From positions 1 to 64,000 of IMG/VR virus record IMGVR_UViG_3300044511_000233: a stretch of DNA of 64,000 bases. One strand, given 5' to 3'. The position numbers and the translations under genes were made by a program. How positions within the stretch are numbered: position 1 is the first letter of the stretch; each line of letters starts with the position of its first letter. Below, piece by piece: positions 17,837 through 24,029 of the stretch. A model generated the notes under the pieces. That model worked only from the letters and a program-made list of their open reading frames with translations, was not told the origin of the DNA and did no database searches. This DNA is from a virus.

Positions 17837-17863
17837 GGCCGTCTCTGGTAGAGACGGCCTTTT
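17837..17863 (+). terminator. Rho-independent terminator after primase region
   Basis: GGCCGTCTC and GAGACGGCC form a perfect 9-bp stem with loop TGGTA, followed by TTTT. It ends the primase transcript. The stem contains the recurrent GTCTCT-N3-AGAGAC palindrome. Confidence 0.9.
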
Positions 17864-18157
17864 GCTATCTAGGCGCCCTGTGCTGGCGCCGTATGTTGAT
17901 CGTGTTGGTTCACTCAACATGGAGCATAAAGAAATGAGAGGGATTACCTCAACAATACAAGTACTAGCATCTGAAAACTCAAAATTTTAGCTAGTATAGA
18001 TGTGGCAGGGCGGTTCCTCCCAGCCCTCTTTTCCCCTATATTTTCATATACTTATCCCCTCTCAACATCATTCTGACTTCTACCTTATCCCTCATTACTT
18101 TTAGTCCCATCGGTCACAAGCCGACACCAGCCCTCACTAGGCCGGAACGTCACTCCC

Positions 18158-18188
18158 TTGCCCACTGGCGAACATTGCCAGTTGGCAA
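18158..18188. promoter_or_regulatory. Palindrome TTGCCA-N2-TGGCAA with degenerate upstream copy
   Basis: TTGCCAGTTGGCAA at 18175-18188 is a perfect 6-bp inverted repeat around GT, about 20 bases before the start at 18209. Immediately upstream TTGCCCACTGGCGAA (18158-18172) is a degraded copy. Further copies occur at 19044 and 19674, each at a gene start. Likely roles are an operator or an RNA hairpin controlling ribosome access. Confidence 0.7.
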
Positions 18189-18208
18189 ACAACACGAAAG
18201 AGAAACCA

Positions 18209-18931
18209 ATGTCCGCTACTTACTCCAAAGGGCTTAAAGCCAACTCCCTACAAGCTGCTAAAACGTGGCAGTCGGCGAAGACGCAGGCTTACGTTGCGTT
18301 CACCTTGCAGGCTCTTGACGGCCTGAATTGGGGCGAAGGAAAGGGCCAGCAACAGGCCGCAATTCAGAACGCCATTCGCATGGTGATGTTTGATGCCGGC
18401 GTCAATCCGACCGATCGGAGCCGGGTCAGTTCAACCGCCGTGCGTCTCGCCGCTAAGGTGAGCAAGCATTACCAGCAGCACAAACTAATCACTGCGGCAA
18501 AGGATGCATCCTCAATCGAGGAAGCGACCGAAGCCCTTACGTCTTTCTTGTCCGGGCTCGGCGTCAAAGCCGCCTATCAATTCGAGGCTTGGGCGAAGTC
18601 CGCCGACGCAATGGCGCTGTCCAAGGCCGCATCCAAGGCGGCGCTGGCCGACAAGGTTGGCGGAGTGGCAAAGGCCGCCACTCCCGCCCAGGATGACGCC
18701 AAGAGCGAGGAACCCGCCACCAGCGAGGAACCCAACACGATTGCCGTCATCGATACGTCGGAGAAGGCGCTTGCCGCCATCCTGCCGGCCGTCGCTCGGC
18801 TCAACAATCGCGATCTGAAGCGGCTTGAGGCGGCTATTGCCGCCCGCCGCGAGAGCCTTACGGCTGCGGCGCAGACGAAGCGTGCGGCCAAGGCTGTGGA
18901 CGTGGACGCTGAAATTAAGAAAGCGGCCTAA
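18209..18931 (+). CDS. Unknown Ala/Lys-rich protein
   Basis: About 240 residues from ATG 18209 (MSATYSKGLKANSLQ), preceded by GAAAGAGA; the frame is open to 18158. The first ~110 residues are a compact helical domain (WQSAKTQAYVAFTLQALDGL, NPTDRSRVSSTAVRLAAKVS). An Ala-rich middle and an acidic linker (DDAKSEEPATSEEPN) lead to a helical C-terminus (LNNRDLKRLEAAIAARRES). This composition fits a nucleic-acid-associated or structural helper protein. I recognise no family. A GC-rich 9-bp hairpin follows the stop. Confidence 0.7.
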   Translation: MSATYSKGLKANSLQAAKTWQSAKTQAYVAFTLQALDGLNWGEGKGQQQAAIQNAIRMVMFDAGVNPTDRSRVSSTAVRLAAKVSKHYQQHKLITAAKDASSIEEATEALTSFLSGLGVKAAYQFEAWAKSADAMALSKAASKAALADKVGGVAKAATPAQDDAKSEEPATSEEPNTIAVIDTSEKALAAILPAVARLNNRDLKRLEAAIAARRESLTAAAQTKRAAKAVDVDAEIKKAA

Positions 18932-18943
18932 CACAATCAGGCG

Positions 18944-18966
18944 GGCGGGCGCCGAGAGCGCCCGCC
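18944..18966 (+). terminator. GC-rich hairpin without T-run
   Basis: GGCGGGCGC and GCGCCCGCC form a perfect 9-bp stem around CGAGA, 13 bases after the stop at 18931. It is followed by a hexamer repeat (cagcct) instead of Ts. It may be a terminator-like or mRNA 3'-end stabilising hairpin. Confidence 0.5.
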
Positions 18967-19043
18967 TCAGCCTCAGCCTCAGCCTCACGCCCGCACACGT
19001 TCCGCTCCGCGATGCACGGGGGAAGTGTGTCCTTTGAAGGAGA

Positions 19044-19057
19044 TTGCCAGATGGCAA
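19044..19057. promoter_or_regulatory. Palindrome TTGCCA-N2-TGGCAA overlapping a start codon
   Basis: TTGCCAGATGGCAA is perfect in its arms, and its right arm contains the ATG (19051) of the next gene, while GAAGGAG lies just upstream. A hairpin here would bury the start codon, so translational control is possible. Confidence 0.65.
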
Positions 19058-19200
19058 ACCAGAACCGGCGCTCCCATCGCGCTCTGGCGGTGGCCCACAG
19101 CCCGCGCGAAAACGCCACATTCGCCTTGTCCGCGCTGCTCGTCGCGCTGCTCGCCCTGTGGCCCGTCGCCATCCTGCTCAGGCTGGCGGTGCGGCTGTGA
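19051..19200 (+). CDS. Small single-pass membrane protein
   Basis: This 49-residue protein begins MANQNRRSHRALAVAHSPRE. A hydrophobic segment (FALSALLVALLALWPVAILL, residues 24-43) should span the membrane. AGGAG lies eight bases upstream. The start codon sits inside a TTGCCA-TGGCAA palindrome. The stop overlaps the next start (GTGA). Confidence 0.65.
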   Translation: MANQNRRSHRALAVAHSPRENATFALSALLVALLALWPVAILLRLAVRL

Positions 19201-19493
19201 GCGGGCGCGTGTTGCGCGATCTGCGCGACCCTGGGGTCGAAGACGGGGATTTCGTTCCTTTCACCAACTTCGGCTTCAGCGTGATGGTGAGCGCCGCCGT
19301 GCGCCATCAGGAACATATGGCGGCGCTGCGCAAGCAGGCGCATGCGCCGGCCGGTTATGGCTTTGAACGCGCCGACGCGGGGGCGATCGAGCATATCCCG
19401 CTCCCTCACTCTCCCACAAGCGTCAAGCCACGGTCAAAATGGAAAAAGCAGCCCTGGCGGCGTCGCCGCTGGGCGCAGGACGGTTATAAATAG
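19197..19493 (+). CDS. Small unknown protein
   Basis: This 98-residue protein starts with GTG 19197, overlapping the preceding stop. It begins VSGRVLRDLRDPGVEDGDFV (first residue read as Met). The C-terminus is strongly basic (KPRSKWKKQPWRRRRWAQDG), which suggests nucleic-acid or membrane contact. No known family was recognised. Confidence 0.6.
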   Translation: MSGRVLRDLRDPGVEDGDFVPFTNFGFSVMVSAAVRHQEHMAALRKQAHAPAGYGFERADAGAIEHIPLPHSPTSVKPRSKWKKQPWRRRRWAQDGYK

Positions 19494-19552
19494 GCGTGAG
19501 CCGCTCGGCGTCGTCGGGCGGCTTATGCGCATAGAGCCCGCTGGCTCTTTCA

Positions 19553-19637
19553 CGCCCACACCCCCGCCCATACGCTCAACCCCCATTCCAGAGCCTGCTC
19601 TGGCTCAAGCACGTGCGTCCCGGCGGGGGTGTGGGCG
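19553..19637. other. Large inverted repeat with inner hairpin; candidate structured RNA or origin element
   Basis: CGCCCACACCCCCGCC (19553-19568) is the perfect reverse complement of GGCGGGGGTGTGGGCG (19622-19637). Inside the 53-base loop CCAGAG-CCTG-CTCTGG makes a second perfect hairpin. The element lies in the gap 19494-19705, between two genes and just before a third TTGCCA-TGGCAA palindrome. Possible roles are a replication-origin cruciform, a structured leader RNA or an attenuator. No T-run follows. Confidence 0.65.
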
Positions 19638-19673
19638 CGATTTCGACAGGCGCAGTGTCTCGATCGCGGGACA

Positions 19674-19687
19674 TTGCCAGTTGGCAA
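19674..19687. promoter_or_regulatory. Palindrome TTGCCA-N2-TGGCAA, third copy
   Basis: TTGCCAGTTGGCAA, identical to the copy at 18175, lies 18 bases before ATG 19706. The sequence after it (CAAACAGAAAGGGCTCC) resembles that after the copy at 19044, so the motif is part of a longer duplicated leader. Confidence 0.7.
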
Positions 19688-19705
19688 ACAGAAAGGGCTC
19701 CTCCC

Positions 19706-19909
19706 ATGCGCTACGGCGCTCACCCTCACTTCACCCGCCCAGAGGACGACCAACACGCCCTAGGGGCGCTCCTGGCCCGTCTGGAGGCCGAACGGGAACA
19801 GGAGCGGCTGCGTCGGCAGCGCCGGTTAGAGCTCGTCCGCGTCGACGAGAGCCTGTGGCGGTGTGCTGGACTTGGTTCTGGAATTCAGAGCCGAGGAGGG
19901 ACCCGATGA
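19706..19909 (+). CDS. Small charged protein
   Basis: This 67-residue protein begins MRYGAHPHFTRPEDDQHALG and contains a very basic/acidic helix (LARLEAEREQERLRRQRRLE). Its TGA overlaps the next ATG (ATGA). There is no strong Shine-Dalgarno sequence (GGGCTCCTCCC precedes). The coupled downstream gene and the leader palindrome support it as a gene. Confidence 0.5.
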   Translation: MRYGAHPHFTRPEDDQHALGALLARLEAEREQERLRRQRRLELVRVDESLWRCAGLGSGIQSRGGTR

Positions 19910-20124
19910 AGATCGGCGACACGGTTCGCATTCACCCCGCGTGCGACGCCTTCATGCAGGGCATGACGCATGGCGTGATCAAGCACATCGGCAAGAAATG
20001 GATCACGGTGACGTGGACGCTAAATTGCGGCGTCAAACGACAGTTTCGCCGTTGGCATCTCATGGACATGGACGGCAACCCGTTCGAGGAGTGGCCAGAA
20101 GAACGGCCAGGGCGGGGAAAATAA
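19906..20124 (+). CDS. Small SH3-like protein
   Basis: This 72-residue protein begins MKIGDTVRIHPACDAFMQGM. The pattern GDTVRIHP, HGVIKHIGKKWITVTW and VKRQFRRWHLM resembles small KOW/SH3-like barrels. GGAGGG lies seven bases upstream of ATG 19906, a strong start. It ends the GC-rich gene block before the AT-rich control region. Confidence 0.65.
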   Translation: MKIGDTVRIHPACDAFMQGMTHGVIKHIGKKWITVTWTLNCGVKRQFRRWHLMDMDGNPFEEWPEERPGRGK

Positions 20125-20368
20125 GTGTAGCGCTTACCGAGCGCTTTGTTCGCGTTTTGTGCCAGTTGTGGTGGGTAGAAAGTGGCGCCCGGTGCGCGCG
20201 AGGGTAGGTCAGGAATATAGTGAAATCACTATATTGTTACCATTTGGGGTATTTAGTAGTCCTCTTTTTTCTTGACATTGGCCTCTAAAGAAAAAAATAA
20301 ACTCTAATAGAGATGTAATAAAAATAAGAAATAGGGTGTCGAGTTGGGGTTTGGGTTTGGCCTACCGT
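20125..20368 (+). promoter_or_regulatory. AT-rich control region with operator-like palindrome and promoter candidate
   Basis: Within this 244-base gap AATATAGTGA (20214-20223) and its perfect reverse complement TCACTATATT (20226-20235) flank AA, forming a 22-bp operator-like site. TTGACA at 20272-20277 is a perfect -35; the -10 is less clear (AAATAA at 17 bases, TAAACT at 20). GTTACCAT at 20235-20242 is inverted as ATGGTAAC at 20369 and again about nine bases later. The base composition drops sharply in GC from the preceding genes. Confidence 0.55.
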
Positions 20369-20809
20369 ATGGTAACAATGGTAACCAACAAGGTCCAAGA
20401 AGAGGAAAATATTTTGACCAAACTCTCCCATTCACCTAATGTAATTCATCTTATTGAGCAGAAGCACGGGGTGGATTACCTTTCATTGCCTCATCTATTT
20501 CTCTACTTAGAAGTTCTGCCTATTACTTTATATGATGAACTGATTAAGGTTGCCCAACGGTTTCAGGTGTTATCAAGTGTCCAACAGGGGGATGTAGCCC
20601 CACAACTACCGTTATTCTGTCTACATCCCGAAAGGCTCCCTCTATCATGGCGTGCCATTGATTGGGGGGTCACTCAGTTTGGTTGTGAGCAGCTTCCTAA
20701 GAAGTTCGGAAGTAAGGAAGTGGCCTACCATCTCCACGCGGTCATTCTCTCGTTCCAGACGTTGATAAAAGAGCGTCAAAGCAAGTTTGAAGCTGATTGG
20801 CGCTCATAA
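20369..20809 (+). CDS. Unknown protein, AT-rich gene
   Basis: About 146 residues from ATG 20369 (MVTMVTNKVQEEENILTKLS); a GTG at 20336 is an alternative. It appears helical with a hydrophobic middle (YLSLPHLFLYLEVLPITLYD). It follows the operator-like region and its first codons contain two ATGGTAAC half-sites, so it may be controlled by, or act with, a regulator binding there. No family recognised. Base composition differs from neighbours, suggesting recent acquisition. Confidence 0.6.
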   Translation: MVTMVTNKVQEEENILTKLSHSPNVIHLIEQKHGVDYLSLPHLFLYLEVLPITLYDELIKVAQRFQVLSSVQQGDVAPQLPLFCLHPERLPLSWRAIDWGVTQFGCEQLPKKFGSKEVAYHLHAVILSFQTLIKERQSKFEADWRS

Positions 20810-20811
20810 CT

Positions 20812-20877
20812 CGCCCACAGCCTGAACCACCAACACAACCACACATCGCCATCCGATCAAGGTTCTCGCTTAGGGCC
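20812..20877. repeat. 66-bp perfect direct repeat, copy 1
   Basis: Identical over 66 bases to 22343-22408. It begins CGCCCACAGCCTGAACC and ends GCTTAGGGCC. It lies between genes, with its 3' end just upstream of the next leader. Confidence 0.95.
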
Positions 20878-20939
20878 TCATCTTTAACAGAACCCGTCGT
20901 CTTTAACAGGGTCACGTCCCATTTGGCCTAGGTTTCAAA

Positions 20940-21380
20940 ATGTCGATCCGGTCGATTTTCTACGTCGTCGTCGCAAGCCGGTGGGCCAACCTGATCGAGA
21001 ACCCTGTAGGTTTCCCATATCAACCGCCCAAGGACAACTGCTGGTTGTGGAAGGGTTATATGGCTCCTGGGGGCCGCCCGCGCGCCAAGTTATTGGGGCA
21101 GCAAGTTAACCCCCGTCGCATCCTCTACGAGCTTCATACGGGTAAAAATCCTCATCTTCGAATGACGTGTGGGTGTTCAAACTGTATCAACCCGTTACAC
21201 GCGAAGGATCACAGTGAAGTAGAGGAAAGGGTCCCTATTTTTACAGTTTCAAACATCAATTGGGACCTTACTTTCAAAGGTATGCCGGACATCGACTTCG
21301 ACAACATCACGGCTGAGGAACTCGCCGAGCAAACCGGCGCGCCCCTCGAAGCGGCTCAGAAATACCTCGACGAGAGGTAA
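20940..21380 (+). CDS. HNH-like protein with altered catalytic motif
   Basis: This 146-residue protein shows the layout of phage HNH endonucleases: NCWLWKGYMAPGGRPRAK, then a structural Arg/Tyr helix (RRILYELHTGKNP) and the zinc-site segment TCGCSNCINPLHAKDHSE. In active relatives the segment before the Cys pair reads HxC; here it reads MTCGC, so the first His seems lost. The C-terminal ~50 residues (TAEELAEQTGAPLEAAQKYL) add a helix-turn-helix-like tail. It may be inactive or a DNA-binding derivative. It lies after the first 66-bp repeat. Confidence 0.6.
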   Translation: MSIRSIFYVVVASRWANLIENPVGFPYQPPKDNCWLWKGYMAPGGRPRAKLLGQQVNPRRILYELHTGKNPHLRMTCGCSNCINPLHAKDHSEVEERVPIFTVSNINWDLTFKGMPDIDFDNITAEELAEQTGAPLEAAQKYLDER

Positions 21381-21673
21381 CACACTCTTACCCGCTTAAT
21401 CCTCTGTGCCCCACTAGAGCAGGTCACATGATTATCTGGGCAACGTAGGAGGCAATCATGCGCTCGACCAATTAGCTAATAGATATCGGCATCAATGACA
21501 GTATTTTGAATGAGGGCTTCGTCACAATCGTGGCGAAGCCTTTTCACATCCCGCCCCCAGCCACACGCATTTCCTCGCACCAGAAAAAGCACTGGAGCGA
21601 GGAAGTGCGTCCCGCTCACGGCAACGAGCAACGAGCAAAGATTGCTCACGATCACAAACTAGGAGAAACTAAC
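21381..21673 (+). other. Intergenic region with terminator
   Basis: About 290 bases without a convincing gene. It holds a strong terminator at 21515-21544, then a leader containing a CCCAGCCACACGCA element also seen near 23570, before the gene at 21674. Confidence 0.6.
21515..21544 (+). terminator. Rho-independent terminator
   Basis: GGCTTCGTCAC pairs with GTGGCGAAGCC (one G-T pair) around AATC, followed by TTTT. Confidence 0.85.
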
Positions 21674-22054
21674 ATGTCTTGTAAAAGTTACGTCATCGAC
21701 GCTATCAAACAATTCATCAACGATCCCCCGGACTCGCCTGTTCAGCGCGGCTATCTCCACGCGTTGATCGCGGTCGCCAAAGAGGCGCTCGAACTCGACC
21801 CCAACGATCCAGTGATCCTGGAAGCGAACGAGCTTCTCAAACCGCAGCCGAAGCTCTCGGCCTACCGTGTCTCGTTTCAGAGAGATTCCTTCGACCCGCG
21901 TCGTGAACAGGGCATCGCCATTACCCGTGAATACGGCGTCAACGATGCCCTCTTTATCATTCCAGATGATGCAACGACCCCTGTCGACATCCTTCACAAA
22001 GTCCACGACTACACCCTGGACTGGGCGCATCCAATCGATGGCCGACAGTCCTGA
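21674..22054 (+). CDS. Unknown protein
   Basis: This 126-residue protein starts at ATG 21674 with AGGAGA upstream. The N-terminal 55 residues look like a helical repeat pair (VQRGYLHALIAVAKEALELD). The C-terminal part is beta-rich (YRVSFQRDSFDPRREQGIAI). No family recognised. A strong terminator follows at 22097. Confidence 0.65.
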   Translation: MSCKSYVIDAIKQFINDPPDSPVQRGYLHALIAVAKEALELDPNDPVILEANELLKPQPKLSAYRVSFQRDSFDPRREQGIAITREYGVNDALFIIPDDATTPVDILHKVHDYTLDWAHPIDGRQS

Positions 22055-22096
22055 CCTCGAAGCGGTCCTAGACCGCTGGCACAACGCGATCCTGCA

Positions 22097-22130
22097 AAAG
22101 CGCCGTCTCTCCAGACGGCGCTTTCTTTTT
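22097..22130 (+). terminator. Rho-independent terminator
   Basis: AAAGCGCCGTCT and AGACGGCGCTTT form a perfect 12-bp stem with loop CTCC, followed by TTTCTTTTT. Confidence 0.92.
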
Positions 22131-22143
22131 GAGCCCTACGAGC

Positions 22144-22356
22144 ATGGTGAACTTTATGATGAAGAGTTTTTATCGTGTCGAAATCATCTTCGAGAGCGAA
22201 CAGGCGACCTCACCGCAGGAAGCGTTCCGACAGGTTCTCGCTTGGATTAACAACAATCCCAGCGACGTCAGCGCCTTCGTCTATAAGCTTGATGATTTCG
22301 GAAACTCTACAGACGAGCCACAATCTGTGATGTTGGGCGACCCGCCCACAGCCTGA
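22144..22356 (+). CDS. Small unknown protein
   Basis: About 70 residues; ATG 22144, 22156 and 22159 are possible starts, none with a strong Shine-Dalgarno sequence. The pattern FYRVEIIFESEQATSPQEAF and VLAWINNNPSDVSAFVYKLD fits a small alpha/beta fold. Its stop lies inside the second 66-bp repeat (ACAGCCTGA), so the repeat overlaps the gene's 3' end. Confidence 0.55.
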   Translation: MVNFMMKSFYRVEIIFESEQATSPQEAFRQVLAWINNNPSDVSAFVYKLDDFGNSTDEPQSVMLGDPPTA

Positions 22357-22408
22357 ACCACCAACACAACCACACATCGCCATCCGATCAAGGTTCTCGC
22401 TTAGGGCC
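22343..22408. repeat. 66-bp perfect direct repeat, copy 2
   Basis: Identical to 20812-20877. Its left end carries the stop of the gene at 22144 and its right end (TTAGGG) supplies the ribosome-binding site of the gene at 22415. Confidence 0.95.
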
Positions 22409-22414
22409 ATAAAC

Positions 22415-22639
22415 ATGACCAAAGAAGTTTCATGGAAGTCTCCGACCCTCGTCAAGGGACAGTTCATGTTCAAGAACCTTGGTGGTTACACCCTACAGGT
22501 GGAGCATTTGGATCGCACCATTGATCCGTATCTTGCACTAGTGATCTCGCCTCTCAGCACCGTCATTTACAGTGGTCTACATCCCACGCTCGCAAGCGCT
22601 CGTGAGAGGTGTGAGCGGACCGTCAGTAAAGGAGCTTAA
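22415..22639 (+). CDS. Small unknown protein
   Basis: This 74-residue protein begins MTKEVSWKSPTLVKGQFMFK. It appears beta-rich then helical (LHPTLASARERCERTVSKG). The ribosome-binding AGGG comes from the 66-bp repeat. No family recognised. Confidence 0.6.
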   Translation: MTKEVSWKSPTLVKGQFMFKNLGGYTLQVEHLDRTIDPYLALVISPLSTVIYSGLHPTLASARERCERTVSKGA

Positions 22640-22642
22640 CCT

Positions 22643-22786
22643 ATGACCTACTACATCCTCATCGCCCGCAACATAATCGACGACACGATGATCGTCCTCT
22701 GCCATTGGCACCACGAGTCAATCGACAAGATGTGGGAAACCTACGATGACAGAAATCTGTCGGAGCGCCTGCTCGCGAAGGTGTGA
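22643..22786 (+). CDS. Very small unknown protein
   Basis: This 47-residue frame begins MTYYILIARNIIDDTMIVLC and ends ERLLAKV. GGAG lies eight bases before ATG 22643. It is three bases after the previous stop, which supports an operon gene. Confidence 0.55.
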   Translation: MTYYILIARNIIDDTMIVLCHWHHESIDKMWETYDDRNLSERLLAKV

Positions 22787-22817
22787 TCCGCTTCCAACCT
22801 AAAGGAACCCAACAATC

Positions 22818-23207
22818 ATGATCATCTTCCAACATCGTATCTATCGCTCAGACCTCCAGAACAACCCGAGCGTCTATTATGTGTTCGGTGATAACCTTCA
22901 GCGCGAGGGCCTGGGAGGTCAAGCGGCCCACATGCGCGGCGAGCCAAATGCAGTTGGCATCGCCACGAAACGAATGCCTTCATGTGAAGAGGAGGCTTTC
23001 TTTTCCGACCAGCCGGGGGAGATGTCCGACGTCAGTGTCGACCTCATGCATCTCAAACTGCATCTGACCGCCGGTCACACTTTAATAGTTCCGTCTGACG
23101 GCCTTGGAACTGGTCTTTCAGAACTTCCAACGCGATCTCCGAAGATTCACGCTCTGATCAAGGACTTCTTCAAGAACGAGTTGGGTGTTGTGGTGCCATG
23201 GAAATGA
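22818..23207 (+). CDS. Conserved phage protein with GDN/GGQA motifs
   Basis: This 129-residue protein has a recognisable conserved core: YVFGDNLQREGLGGQAAHMR, then GEPNAVGIATK and a C-terminal SDGLGTGLSELPTRSPKI. I recall proteins with FGDN...GGQA...RGEPN...GI.TK in many phages and bacteria. The Gly-rich nucleotide-type loops suggest binding of a nucleotide or ADP-ribose-like ligand, but no activity is known to me. AAGGAA precedes ATG 22818. The stop overlaps the next start by ten bases. Confidence 0.7.
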   Translation: MIIFQHRIYRSDLQNNPSVYYVFGDNLQREGLGGQAAHMRGEPNAVGIATKRMPSCEEEAFFSDQPGEMSDVSVDLMHLKLHLTAGHTLIVPSDGLGTGLSELPTRSPKIHALIKDFFKNELGVVVPWK

Positions 23208-23560
23208 CAACGCAGCCCCGTCCCCAACCCCAAAAGCGTCCGATCTTCATCCTCGAAGACTTCTCGACTGATGATCTCCACACTCTCGACGATTGCGACG
23301 AGGCGGAGCACATCCTCGACGAGCAGATCGCGACGATCACGCACCAGTTTGAGGACCCCACTCGTCTTCTCGACGAGCATTGGGCCTATAACGCCAAGCT
23401 GGCTTTGACACTCAAGAAGGTTGGACTGCGCATCACACAGCGCCGCCGATCACAACTGAGACGCGAAGCCAAAGAATCTCGGGACGCCCAGTTCATCGAT
23501 CTGACGCACAAGCTCTATCCTGAGATCGCGAAAGAAATCCGCACCAAACTCACAGCCTGA
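23198..23560 (+). CDS. Unknown helical protein
   Basis: This 120-residue protein begins MEMTTQPRPQPQKRPIFILE. The rest is helical and charged (LDDCDEAEHILDEQIATITH, LRITQRRRSQLRREAKESRD). It overlaps the previous gene by ten bases. The stop lies in ACAGCCTGA, the same gene-end motif as in the 66-bp repeats. A terminator follows. Confidence 0.6.
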   Translation: MEMTTQPRPQPQKRPIFILEDFSTDDLHTLDDCDEAEHILDEQIATITHQFEDPTRLLDEHWAYNAKLALTLKKVGLRITQRRRSQLRREAKESRDAQFIDLTHKLYPEIAKEIRTKLTA

Positions 23561-23596
23561 GCCTCGCCCTCAGCCACACGCACTATCGCTTCCACA

Positions 23597-23632
23597 ACTC
23601 ACCGCGTCACTCCACGCGGTGAGTTTCTTTTT
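23597..23632 (+). terminator. Rho-independent terminator
   Basis: ACTCACCGCGT and ACGCGGTGAGT form an 11-bp stem around CACTCC, followed by TTCTTTTT. The region 23619-23657 is repeated at 24939-24977. Confidence 0.92.
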
Positions 23633-23657
23633 GTGCTCAAGCGTCACGCTCACAGCC
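23619..23657. repeat. 39-bp direct repeat (terminator/leader), copy 1
   Basis: It begins at GGTGAGTTTC and ends GCTCACAGCC. It matches 24939-24977 with one mismatch and covers the right half of the terminator plus the following leader. Confidence 0.9.
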
Positions 23658-23693
23658 CAACCCTGTTGGCCCACGCCGGGCAACATCTGCCGC

Positions 23694-24029
23694 ATGGACC
23701 GGCATCTCATCTCGGACGACCCGTCCGTCCATTGCGCTCCGGGCCTGCACGTCGGCAGTTGGGGTTACGTCAAAGACTACGCGTCCTCTTCAAGCGACCA
23801 GATCATCACCGTCGCCTTCTGGCCTGAGCACGTCGTTGCCGTTCCGCTCGATCTCACGACGAAAATCCGCGTGCAAGAATACGAGTCTCTATCAGTGTTG
23901 GACAGAGAGGCGGTTGATGTTTTCATCCGCAACAATGAAAACATAGTGGCGACGGATCGTATCGATCCAAATTCCACTGAGGATGAAATCGACGAAGGTG
24001 TCGACGACGATCCTTACTACTATGGATGA
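23694..24029 (+). CDS. Stand-alone rIIB-like C-terminal domain
   Basis: About 111 residues from ATG 23694; the frame is open to 23619. MDRHLISDDPSVHCAPGLHV, SWGYVKDY and WPEHVVAVPLDLTTKIRVQE resemble the C-terminal segment of T4-type RIIB and related phage proteins, where a CxxGLHxG motif is followed by a VVxVPxD...KxRVxxY strand. In T4, RIIA/RIIB affect lysis and protect against exclusion systems; here only this part is present. The C-terminus is very acidic. Its stop overlaps the next start (ATGA). Similarity is from memory. Confidence 0.55.
   Translation: MDRHLISDDPSVHCAPGLHVGSWGYVKDYASSSSDQIITVAFWPEHVVAVPLDLTTKIRVQEYESLSVLDREAVDVFIRNNENIVATDRIDPNSTEDEIDEGVDDDPYYYG

Larger units (their letters stand above)
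17487..18208 (+). other. Intergenic region of about 720 bases
   Basis: It holds the second copy of the 52-bp repeat (17604-17655) in a short reading frame ending at about 17713, two near-copies of a gccgaga(g)ccctgatta element (17723 and 17778), a strong terminator (17837-17863), an AT-rich stretch (17930-18000), and a degenerate plus a perfect TTGCCA-TGGCAA palindrome before the next gene. I see no other convincing gene. Confidence 0.6.

Noticed and set aside
19342-19905. Long open frame upstream of the gene at 19906
   Set aside because: It crosses a 16-bp inverted repeat and is Pro/Arg-rich as expected of non-coding GC-rich DNA; GGAGGG marks the true start at 19906.
22037-22250. Open frame beginning MADSPDLEAVLDRWHNA
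   Set aside because: It runs straight through a strong 12-bp terminator hairpin and lacks a clear ribosome-binding site.
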